From an uncultured Alcaligenaceae bacterium (GTDB taxonomy: Bacteria > Pseudomonadota > Gammaproteobacteria > Burkholderiales > Burkholderiaceae_B): a stretch of DNA of 64,000 nucleotides. Each line of letters begins with the position of its first letter. Position 1 is the first letter of the stretch. Location: the NCBI GenBank assembly GCA_937952975.1, contig CALFXX010000022.1, positions 1 through 64,000 on the forward strand, given 5' to 3'. Below the pieces are notes generated by a model. It saw only the letters and a program-made list of their open reading frames with translations, did no database searches and was not told the origin of the DNA. Below, one piece after another: positions 33,120 through 40,471 of the stretch. A program made the position numbers and the translations under genes.

Positions 33120-34501
33120 GGTTTAGCTTGTTTCTTAATCAACTCATACAAACGTGCACTAATTAAACGTAAACCGGCTTGAGTAAAGTGAATGCCGTCA
33201 TCTGCCCGAATCATGACTTGCCCTTTGCCCGGTTCGTCGACAAATTTTTTAAAGGGTTCATCCAGTGCGCCTAAAAAATCTTCTGTTGAAAGGTAATCAA
33301 AGTTGAATTGACCCGCCTGCTCTTTGAATATTTTATTTTGCACAATGGCGCCACGTTTAACGCGCTCTTCTTTCATGTTTGGCAGGCCAATCCAAATAAC
33401 GTGTACTTGTCGTTCTTGCGCAAATTGCATGACTTCAATGACGCGGTCGCGGTATTTCTCTTCCCATTCGGGCGTGCCAAAGGCATACCGCTTTGCGCCT
33501 TCATAAATATCCCAAGGGTCATTGGGCCCTAAAAATACCGTAACCAATTCGAACCCGCGGGCGAGTGTCTCTTCTTTGATTTTTGTTGGCCAGTCAAAAT
33601 AGCGGCGTACTGTGAGACCAGTGCTTTGTGCGCTGAGGTCTACGAAGACCCCCTTGGGGTTTTCTTTACGTAGCTGGTTGATGACTAAAGGTGCGACGCC
33701 TTGCATCATCGAATCGCCAGCAAACAGCACCTTTGGAAAAGTGACGACTGCGGTTGTGGCGTCGGCGCCAGCCCCCACGAGTTTGCCGGAGGTCGCCGCA
33801 GTACTTGCCGCCGTAGTCGATGGCACAGAGGAGGTCGTTGCGCTTGCAGCGGCAGGAGTTGGAGCAATAGCGGGAGCGGGAGAAGGTGAAGGTGAAGGTG
33901 AAGGTGAAGGTGAAGGTGAAGGTGAAGGAGCGACAACTGCGGAAGCGGTCGGGATGGCAGCTGCAGTTGCAGCCGCAGGTTTTGTTGTAACCGCAGCAGG
34001 AGCTGGGTCGAAGAAAGGAGCCGCAGGAGTAACAGATGGAATAGGAGTAGAGGCAGTAGCAGAAGTAGGAACAGAAGCAGGAACAGAAGTAGGAACAGAA
34101 GCAGGAACAGAAGCAGAAGCAGGTGCGGGAGTCACAACAGGTGCAGCGACAACAACCGGAGCAGCTGGCGCTGTGTGAGCTGGGGCGCTTGTGCCTTCGT
34201 TTGTTTGAGTCGCCACTGGTGTCGCAGTCAACTTTGCGGTTAATTTTTCTAAAGCAGGCTCGGCGTCACGCTGAGAAGGCACTAAAAGCTGTGCCACCTT
34301 GGCCGTGCTGAATTGTTGCGTGTGAGTGATGAGGGCTTGCACCTGACGCGATAAGACGAAGGCCTGCTCAGGCAGAGCAGCGCTGAGCGCAATGTGGTAG
34401 CGCGAGCTTAAGTAGCGATCAAATGAATCAAGCCACACGAGGGTGTTGACTAGCACCACGGCGACTAAAAAAAGGTAGAACGGGCGTTGGATGTTGCTCA
34501 T
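33116..34501 (-). CDS. DUF459/SGNH protein with a long Pro-Ala-Ser repeat linker
   Basis: A protein of about 461 residues. One membrane anchor (residues 8-25) is followed by a helical stretch, a low-complexity Pro/Ala/Ser/Val linker (about 105-240) and a DUF459 SGNH domain with GDSMMQG (Ser264), VFLGPNDPW and a late DGIHFTQAG. The linker contains a Ser-Pro run at 192-208 and VPAS/VPTS units, both encoded by tandem DNA repeats. The linker should hold the catalytic domain away from the membrane, perhaps across peptidoglycan. The start is set at 34501, directly after the MBOAT stop; an earlier start would overlap that gene. Confidence 0.87.
   Translation of the reverse strand: MSNIQRPFYLFLVAVVLVNTLVWLDSFDRYLSSRYHIALSAALPEQAFVLSRQVQALITHTQQFSTAKVAQLLVPSQRDAEPALEKLTAKLTATPVATQTNEGTSAPAHTAPAAPVVVAAPVVTPAPASASVPASVPTSVPASVPTSATASTPIPSVTPAAPFFDPAPAAVTTKPAAATAAAIPTASAVVAPSPSPSPSPSPSPSPSPAPAIAPTPAAASATTSSVPSTTAASTAATSGKLVGAGADATTAVVTFPKVLFAGDSMMQGVAPLVINQLRKENPKGVFVDLSAQSTGLTVRRYFDWPTKIKEETLARGFELVTVFLGPNDPWDIYEGAKRYAFGTPEWEEKYRDRVIEVMQFAQERQVHVIWIGLPNMKEERVKRGAIVQNKIFKEQAGQFNFDYLSTEDFLGALDEPFKKFVDEPGKGQVMIRADDGIHFTQAGLRLISARLYELIKKQAKP
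33882..33929. repeat. Hexanucleotide tandem repeat (GAAGGT)7 encoding Ser-Pro
   Basis: Seven exact GAAGGT units plus one GAAGGA variant on the plus strand, read as alternating Ser and Pro codons on the minus strand. As the unit is 6 bases, slippage changes the linker length without breaking the frame. This is a simple-sequence locus likely to vary among strains. Confidence 0.9.
34062..34109. repeat. Four 12-base tandem units encoding VPAS/VPTS repeats
   Basis: Units GAAGTAGGAACA and GAAGCAGGAACA alternate twice, forming two copies of a 24-base repeat. On the minus strand they encode alternating VPTS and VPAS tetrapeptides in the same linker as the (GAAGGT)7 tract. A partial unit follows. Confidence 0.85.
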
Positions 34502-34502
34502 T

Positions 34503-35906
34503 TCAAAATCGATAGTAAATAAAGCCGGGTACACCGCTTGGACCCAACACAATCGCAACAAAGGCAAGAGCGCTCACTAAAAGAGTGAGTGCAACCCAAC
34601 CGAGCTCAGTGAGCCATTGCACACAGGCTCGCTCGATACGTTGAGCCTGTGCGCTTAATAAAAAGAAAATAATGGTGAAGGCGGCAAGCAGGCCATGTTG
34701 AAATTCAGTTTTGCCTAAACCGTTGGTGAGCCCGGCGAGCAATTGCAACGCCGATTCATTATTGTCGGCTCTAAAAAATACCCAAGCCAGCGCAATGTAA
34801 GACAAGGTGAAGATCCGTGCCATGATGACTGGCATCGCTTGATCTTTACCAAGCGCTTTGTCGTAGAGGTTGACGAAGACCACTCCGAGCCCGTGTAGGG
34901 TACCCCAAACTATAAAAGTAGAATTTGCGCCATGCCAGAGCCCGCTGATCACCATCGCCAGCAGAATATTGAACTGCGTGTGTGCAAAGCCCTTTCGGTT
35001 ACCACCCAACGGAATGTAGATGTAATCGCGAATAAAGCTCGAGAGTGAAATATGCCAGTGCCGCCAAAACTCTTGCAGGTTGATTGCTAAATATGGTTGC
35101 TTGAAATTGATCGGAAGGCTGAACCCCAACATCAAGGCAAGGCCGGTCACAATCAGGGTGTAGCCGGCAAAGTCTAAAAAAATCTGTAACGAATAGCCCG
35201 CGATGGCTGCAAATGAGGTCACAAACGTTTGCGCGTCTGGGTACTTAAAGGCCTCATCGACAAACGTACCTGCGAGCCGCGAGGCAAAGACCATCTTTTG
35301 AAATAGGCCCAACAAGATGTAGTAAATAGCCTTGTGCGTTTGGCGTGGCAGCCCGACGTCTGCGCCGCTAAGTTGTGCAAAAAAATCACGTGCACGCATG
35401 ATCGGCCCGGCAAACAAGGTGGGCCAAAAAGATAAAAATAAAAGTAGATGAATAAAAGAAGTTCGTGGAGGCTTTGTTTCGTACTGCCAGACCAGATACG
35501 TGACGGCTTGAAAGGTGAAAAACGAAATGCCAGCAGGCGCCACGATATCAATGATGGGTAGCAGCGCCTGCAGTCCTAAGTTGGGCATGAGCGCCGTAAG
35601 CGTCTGACGCACAAACTCGTAATACTTGCTGGTCAACAGTAATGTCAGGCTGACGAGTACGCTGATCGAAAACCAGAGTTTGCGACCAGGATTGGTTTTA
35701 CAGGATTGCACCCAGTAACCGGCTAGCCAGATATAGGCGCTAAAAACCAGCAAGATACCGGCGAACTGCACCGACCAGGTCGCGTAGAGCGCGTACCCCG
35801 AAACCGTTAAAAACCCAAGTTGAAGTGAGCGGCGACGGCTCAGTGACCAGTATATGGGGAAGAAAATCAGGGCAATGAGTGCAAACTCGGGAGAAACGAA
35901 GCTCAT
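34503..35906 (-). CDS. MBOAT-family membrane O-acyltransferase (AlgI/PatA-like)
   Basis: A protein of about 467 residues with many membrane helices. The MBOAT hallmarks are the EFWRHWHISLSSF stretch (His283, His285) and the catalytic His325 in GLWHGAN. AlgI/PatA-type members move acetyl groups across the inner membrane for O-acetylation of polysaccharide or peptidoglycan. ATG 35906 is preferred; a GTG at 35927 would add seven residues. The two SGNH genes follow at once, forming a complete MBOAT-plus-SGNH unit. No polysaccharide synthesis genes adjoin, so the acceptor is unknown. Confidence 0.92.
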   Translation of the reverse strand: MSFVSPEFALIALIFFPIYWSLSRRRSLQLGFLTVSGYALYATWSVQFAGILLVFSAYIWLAGYWVQSCKTNPGRKLWFSISVLVSLTLLLTSKYYEFVRQTLTALMPNLGLQALLPIIDIVAPAGISFFTFQAVTYLVWQYETKPPRTSFIHLLLFLSFWPTLFAGPIMRARDFFAQLSGADVGLPRQTHKAIYYILLGLFQKMVFASRLAGTFVDEAFKYPDAQTFVTSFAAIAGYSLQIFLDFAGYTLIVTGLALMLGFSLPINFKQPYLAINLQEFWRHWHISLSSFIRDYIYIPLGGNRKGFAHTQFNILLAMVISGLWHGANSTFIVWGTLHGLGVVFVNLYDKALGKDQAMPVIMARIFTLSYIALAWVFFRADNNESALQLLAGLTNGLGKTEFQHGLLAAFTIIFFLLSAQAQRIERACVQWLTELGWVALTLLVSALAFVAIVLGPSGVPGFIYYRF

Positions 35907-36026
35907 GACAACCGAGGGGTACTGCACTTAAAGCAATGGTAAGCAGGCATGCTGGTCGATGGGCTCATTGCAGAAAAAAAGAAGAGCCCTGATTCTCAAG
36001 GCATTAGATGTAAATTTTAACTTACT

Positions 36027-37154
36027 ATGCTAAGACCTTATTTTATGACTCGGTTCAAGGGCATGACAGATTTCACCGATAAGTCCTTTCAGGCAGTTCG
36101 CCGGCGACTGATCGCCGGGTGCGGGGCATCGGCTTTCGTAGCCAAGGTCGGCGTCGCGGCAACTGCCCCCGAAAACGTGCAACTGACCCAGCCTACAAGT
36201 GTGGATCGGACCGATCCCGACATTGTGGTGATCGAAGATAAAAAAACCAACCGTAAAATTAAACTTAAGATACGGGTGCCAGCCCAAGAGCAGCCGACTT
36301 CTTTGATTTTGTATTCGCCAGGGCTGGGGAGCGGGGTCTCGAACGGCGCCGATTGGTGTGAGGCGTGGCGTGATGCCGGTTACGTCGTGGTGACGCTTGC
36401 ACACCCTGTCACTGATGACAGCATCTGGAACACCAGCAAGAGCAAATCGTTAAAAATGACGATCGCCGAGGCCATCGCCTCGCCACAGTACGCGCTGCGT
36501 GTGAATGACTGCAACGTTGCGTTGGAGCATGTGCTTAACCTGAACTCTTTACAGCCCTATCTAAAACAGTCTGACGGCGGTAAGAACGGCCCGCAGCGTC
36601 CTCGCGTGGGTATTGCAGGCCATTCTTATGGTGCGCTGACGGTTCAGTCGATCACGGGGCAAGGCCAAGGCGGTAAGGGACTGCTCAATCGTCGTATCGA
36701 TGCAGCAATTGCCTTCTCACCCAGTGCAATGTCGCAAGAGCGCGCGGCTGCCATGGGTCAGGTCAAAGTCCCTTTCTTTTGTGTGACCGGCGATCTGGAT
36801 GGTCACGTCACGTTTAAAAAAGACGCCGATTCAGTGCGTCTGGGGGTACCGCTCAGCCAGCGCCAATGGGTCTATGAGCACTTGCCAAAGGGCAAGCGGC
36901 AAGAGCTCGTGGTGGCTCAGGCGGATCATATGACCTTCGCTGGTGAATCGATTGATGCAGCCCACTTTAGCCGTGATGTGCCCGTATCTGAACAAAATAA
37001 TCCAAAAACGTGGGCGCGCGTCAGTGCCATGACGACCGCGTTCTGGGATTTTTATCTCAAGACAGACGGGGTCGAATCGGTCGACAAACGCAAGGCCTAC
37101 ATCAAGCACATGCGCACTCTCGCGGGCCCCCAAGATCAGTTAAAGTTCGATTAA
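36027..37154 (+). CDS. Tat-like exported alpha/beta hydrolase
   Basis: A 375-residue hydrolase related to platelet-activating-factor acetylhydrolase/dienelactone hydrolase-like proteins. The N-terminus has VRRRLIAGCGASAF (Arg25-27), a twin-arginine-like signal without a perfect consensus. The nucleophile elbow is AGHSYGAL (Ser200), an acid lies in CVTGDLDGH, and a His in QADHMTFAG. Possible starts are 36027, 36045 and 36063, none with a clear ribosome site. It is a single gene, divergent from the MBOAT operon. The substrate is unknown. Confidence 0.78.
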   Translation: MLRPYFMTRFKGMTDFTDKSFQAVRRRLIAGCGASAFVAKVGVAATAPENVQLTQPTSVDRTDPDIVVIEDKKTNRKIKLKIRVPAQEQPTSLILYSPGLGSGVSNGADWCEAWRDAGYVVVTLAHPVTDDSIWNTSKSKSLKMTIAEAIASPQYALRVNDCNVALEHVLNLNSLQPYLKQSDGGKNGPQRPRVGIAGHSYGALTVQSITGQGQGGKGLLNRRIDAAIAFSPSAMSQERAAAMGQVKVPFFCVTGDLDGHVTFKKDADSVRLGVPLSQRQWVYEHLPKGKRQELVVAQADHMTFAGESIDAAHFSRDVPVSEQNNPKTWARVSAMTTAFWDFYLKTDGVESVDKRKAYIKHMRTLAGPQDQLKFD

Positions 37155-37245
37155 GCTTCAAACAAAGCGCTGGTCGACAGCCCCTGTACTCAGAAGGGCG
37201 CGGCTCGATCGGTAGATGTATTCATTCAAATAAGAGACGAAAAAA

Positions 37246-38304
37246 ATGAAAATTATTGTGCTTCCGGGTGATGGAATTGGTGCTGAAACTGTGGCGGTTG
37301 CCGTGGATGCGTTAGAGCACGTCTCCAAGCAATTTAAATTGGGTCTAAAGTTAGAGCACGACATTGCCGGACACGATAGCCTCAAGAAATATGGCACCAC
37401 CATCCATGATGGTTTGATGGAGTCGGTAAAAAATGCTGACGGTTTAATCTTGGGTCCAATGGCGACCTACGACTTTAAAGACGAAGCAAAAGGCGAAATT
37501 AATCCATCCAAGTTCTTTAGAAAAGGGCTTGATCTGTTTGCAAATATTCGACCTGCTAAAACGTATCCCGGCAGTGGCACCACCTACAAGCCGCTTGACT
37601 TGGTCGTGGTGCGCGAAAACACCGAAGGTTTTTATGCCGATCGAAATATCGAATCGGGCGGTAGCGAAATGTTGATTACACCTGACGTCGTTGTATCGCT
37701 TCGCCGTATTACACGTCAGTGCTGTGAGCGTATTGCTCGCTCTGCCTTTGAATTAGCCATGACACGCAAAAAACACGTGACCATCGTACACAAGGCAAAC
37801 GTGCTGCGCATTGGCGATGGGATGTTTATTGATGCGTGCCACGCAGTGGCTAAAGAGTTTCCGGCTGTGCAGGTCGACGATGTGATTGTTGATGCCATGA
37901 TGGCTCACGTCGTGCGCGCTCCTGAGCGCTACGACGTGATTGTCACGACCAATATGTTTGGTGATATTTTGTCTGACCTCACTGCTGAGTTGGCTGGCAG
38001 TTTAGGCATGGCGGCCTCGATTAATGCGGGGACCCATTACGCAATGGCCCAAGCTGCTCACGGCTCGGCGCCAGATATCGCTGGGCAAAATATTGCCAAT
38101 CCGTTTTCGCAAGTTTGCTCGGCTGCCATGTTGTTGACGTGGTATGGTCAGCGCGAGGGACGCCCCGAGTTTATTCAGGCTAGCCAAGCCCTTGAGCAAG
38201 CGGTGACGCAAGCCATTGCTGCTAAAGAATCAACCCGCGATATGGGCGGCATACTTGGTACAAAAGAAACTGGGCAGGCGTTGCTTAAACGGCTAGCAGC
38301 CTGA
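37246..38304 (+). CDS. Isocitrate/isopropylmalate dehydrogenase-family enzyme (tartrate dehydrogenase-like)
   Basis: A 352-residue NAD-dependent beta-decarboxylating dehydrogenase. It has LPGDGIGAE at the start, VVRENTEGFYADR in the substrate loop, the KANVLRIGDG stretch and the family signature TTNMFGDILSDLTAELAGSLG. It oxidises a 2-hydroxy dicarboxylate with a metal ion. No leuC/leuD or TCA genes are adjacent, so it is more likely a catabolic member (tartrate, malate or homoisocitrate type) than LeuB, but this is not settled. GAGACG precedes the ATG. Confidence 0.85.
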   Translation: MKIIVLPGDGIGAETVAVAVDALEHVSKQFKLGLKLEHDIAGHDSLKKYGTTIHDGLMESVKNADGLILGPMATYDFKDEAKGEINPSKFFRKGLDLFANIRPAKTYPGSGTTYKPLDLVVVRENTEGFYADRNIESGGSEMLITPDVVVSLRRITRQCCERIARSAFELAMTRKKHVTIVHKANVLRIGDGMFIDACHAVAKEFPAVQVDDVIVDAMMAHVVRAPERYDVIVTTNMFGDILSDLTAELAGSLGMAASINAGTHYAMAQAAHGSAPDIAGQNIANPFSQVCSAAMLLTWYGQREGRPEFIQASQALEQAVTQAIAAKESTRDMGGILGTKETGQALLKRLAA

Positions 38305-38320
38305 CGGGCGAAACGGCATA

Positions 38321-38344
38321 CGAGCTGAGATCAATCACAGCTCG
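38321..38344. terminator. Hairpin between convergent dehydrogenase and cbiX genes
   Basis: CGAGCTG (38321-38327) pairs with CAGCTCG (38338-38344) across a 10-base loop. A further GGCA/TGCC pair lies outside it. It sits in the 62-base convergent gap and could end both transcripts, but no U tract follows in either direction. Confidence 0.35.
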
Positions 38345-38366
38345 CTGCCAAAACAGATGGCACTCT

Positions 38367-38741
38367 TTAGCGCGCGGTCAAGGCGAAGGCCGCGATCGCG
38401 TCTTGAATCGCGTCTTGTTCGCCAATCGCTGCGCTGGCATGCAGCACGAGGTTGGGATGTTTAAGGCGTGCGGCCTCAAGCAACGTAGGTAAGTCTTTAC
38501 GTACGTGGCTGCCTACGGCTAAAAACACCGGTATCACTGTAATCTGTTGAATCCCTGCACTCACCATGTCATCGATCGCTTGGTCAAGTGTGGGTGTCAT
38601 GCACTCAAGAAACGCAAGGCTTGCTGGCGACGTACTGAGCGCTTGCATTTTTTTTAGAATACCTTCGAACGGTACGCGCCATTGCGGGTCTCGTGACCCG
38701 TGTGCAAAAAGAATCGTTCCGGTCATCGCAGTGAGGGACAT
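38367..38741 (-). CDS. cbiX: CbiX/SirB-type short sirohydrochlorin chelatase
   Basis: A 124-residue single-domain class II chelatase. The metal-binding His is in FAHGSRDPQW near the start, and a second His lies in VFLAVGSHVRKDLP. Short forms work as dimers and insert Fe2+ (or Co2+/Ni2+) into sirohydrochlorin. As the last gene of the nitrate operon, after cobA, it most likely makes siroheme for NirB. A precorrin-2 dehydrogenase is not encoded here and must come from elsewhere. Starts at 38741 and 38726 are both possible. Confidence 0.85.
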   Translation of the reverse strand: MSLTAMTGTILFAHGSRDPQWRVPFEGILKKMQALSTSPASLAFLECMTPTLDQAIDDMVSAGIQQITVIPVFLAVGSHVRKDLPTLLEAARLKHPNLVLHASAAIGEQDAIQDAIAAFALTAR

Positions 38742-38759
38742 TAGAAAAACTTTAAAAAG

Positions 38760-39536
38760 TTAAGCAGCAGCGCTGAAATGGTGTAACTGGCTAGCGGCCT
38801 GAAGAATGTCGCCAATTAAAATGATCGCAGGGCTAGTCAGCTGCTCGGCCTCGATGGTTTCGCACATCGCTGCAAGGTGAGTGCGTAGCAACTTTTCATC
38901 AGGATACGTGGCAGATTTTATCAGGCCGACCGGTGTGTTTCCCGACAGGCCAGAATTTAAAAGATTCTGTTGAATGAGTGCAGCCCGTGCTAATCCCATA
39001 TAGATCACTAACGTCATCCCGCTTTCGGCCAAGGCGCGCCAGTTTGGTTGAGCCCCTTCGTCCTTCAAGTGACCTGTGACGAAGATCACGCCTGGTGAAT
39101 GATGGCGGTGTGTCAAAGAGACCCCAAAGGCAGAGGCGCCCGCGAGGCCTGCTGAAATCCCATTGACGACAGTGACTTTGATCCGTTGGGCGTGCAAGGC
39201 CTCGATTTCTTCTCCCGCACGTCCAAAGATCAGAGGATCACCGCCCTTCAAGCGTGCCACCCTTAAGCCAGAGAGTGCAGCGCGAATCATAATTTTTTCA
39301 ATAAATGATTGTGGCGTCGAGTGGCAGCCTCCACGTTTGCCTACATGAATAATACGCGCCTGCGGATGGCAGTGTTCAAGAATGAGCGGGTTGACTAAGT
39401 CATCCACCAACACGACATCAGCATGTCTGAGATACTTGGCCGCCTTCAGTGTCAACAACTCTGGATCACCCGGCCCTGCACCGATGAGCGCGACTTCGCC
39501 GGGCGAAAAAAATAGCGGATCAATAGAAGTGTTCAT
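38760..39536 (-). CDS. cobA: Uroporphyrinogen-III C-methyltransferase (SUMT)
   Basis: A 258-residue SAM-dependent enzyme that methylates uroporphyrinogen III at C2 and C7 to give precorrin-2, the first step to siroheme. Seen are VALIGAGPGDPELLTLKA near the start, LVDDLV, the KRGGCHSTPQ stretch and RLKGGDPLIFGRAGEE, all usual for SUMT. It has no CysG-type N-terminal dehydrogenase/chelatase part. The ATG overlaps the ybiB stop by 4 bases. It should be expressed with the nitrite reductase that needs siroheme. Confidence 0.93.
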   Translation of the reverse strand: MNTSIDPLFFSPGEVALIGAGPGDPELLTLKAAKYLRHADVVLVDDLVNPLILEHCHPQARIIHVGKRGGCHSTPQSFIEKIMIRAALSGLRVARLKGGDPLIFGRAGEEIEALHAQRIKVTVVNGISAGLAGASAFGVSLTHRHHSPGVIFVTGHLKDEGAQPNWRALAESGMTLVIYMGLARAALIQQNLLNSGLSGNTPVGLIKSATYPDEKLLRTHLAAMCETIEAEQLTSPAIILIGDILQAASQLHHFSAAA

Positions 39537-40471
39537 GGCAGCGAAGCAGCGAGAGCGTTAGGCACGATTCCGTAGGCACGGTGTAAAGCATTGACTTGGG
39601 CAACGAGGCTGTTTGGAAGCGTGCCACGATCGAGCAGCATCCTTTGATAAAGAGCGGCCGTGGCGGCAGGCAGAATATTGTCGGATGATTCGCTCGCCTC
39701 AGAAAAGTACTGTGCGTCGACTACCTGCGTAGTCTCGAGTCCTTTGAACCGCAAGTGCAACTCAGGCAAGCGGCGTGGGCTGGCCACCGGCTCGCCCTCA
39801 TGGCCGCGCATGGTGACCACGTTCTCTGAAAAATTCTTGTAAAAGCCGTCAAGTACGGCTGGGTAAGCCGGATGAGTATAGTTATTCAGTTGAAACGATT
39901 GGCTTTGAATCGGATTGATCACCTTGGCCAGGACATGTCCTGTATTACGAACCCCTATGACTTGGCGCACTAAAAGCAGTCTGTGCAGGGCGGGGCAAAG
40001 CACACTCAGCGGACAGTAAGCAAAAGATTGATGCTCGAGCAGCAGGGGCAATTCGTTTAAGGTTTTGGTAACAGGCCAAGCCATTTCAGCAAAGAGTTGC
40101 TCAGAACTGGTGCGTTGTGGCTCTTCGTGAGCTCCGTGAACCAACACAAAATATCCCTTGTCAGCCAGAAGTTTTGCAAGCAAGGGTGTCAGCAGACTGG
40201 TCTTACGTGCACCGTTGTACGACGGCAAGAGCCACACCGGTTTACTCAGCGTCAAGCTTGGTAAAAATGGACGTAAAGCGTCATAAAAACCCGAGAGCTC
40301 TTCGGCGGTCTCACCTTTGATGCGCATTGCCATGCAAAACGCACCGAGTTCAAGCGATGAGGTTGCACTTGAAAGTATCAAGGTAAATAAATCTTTTGCC
40401 TCAGAGCGCGACAAATCGCTTGCCCCTTTACTGCCCCGTCCGATTTGCTTGAGATAGGCTTTAATCGACAT
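39533..40471 (-). CDS. ybiB: YbiB/TrpD2-type DNA-binding protein (anthranilate phosphoribosyltransferase fold)
   Basis: A 312-residue protein of the TrpD fold. The catalytic loops of real TrpD are lost: the GTGGD position reads PSYNGARKTSL and the KHGN position reads VHGAHEEP. E. coli YbiB/TrpD2 binds nucleic acid and lacks the biosynthetic activity, and this protein fits that group. It lies between nasA (11-base overlap) and cobA (4-base overlap). GGTGA lies shortly before its ATG. Its role in nitrate assimilation is unknown. Confidence 0.87.
   Translation of the reverse strand: MSIKAYLKQIGRGSKGASDLSRSEAKDLFTLILSSATSSLELGAFCMAMRIKGETAEELSGFYDALRPFLPSLTLSKPVWLLPSYNGARKTSLLTPLLAKLLADKGYFVLVHGAHEEPQRTSSEQLFAEMAWPVTKTLNELPLLLEHQSFAYCPLSVLCPALHRLLLVRQVIGVRNTGHVLAKVINPIQSQSFQLNNYTHPAYPAVLDGFYKNFSENVVTMRGHEGEPVASPRRLPELHLRFKGLETTQVVDAQYFSEASESSDNILPAATAALYQRMLLDRGTLPNSLVAQVNALHRAYGIVPNALAASLP

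Noticed and set aside
33882..34109. Tandem repeats considered as a CRISPR array
   Set aside because: The units are 6 and 12/24 bases, contiguous, without spacers, and encode protein.
33612..34178. Long Gly/Glu/Ala-rich open frame on the plus strand, antisense to the DUF459 linker
   Set aside because: It exists because the minus-strand Pro/Ala/Ser codon repeats read open on the other strand. It has no ribosome site, no recognisable domain, and is fully inside a real gene.
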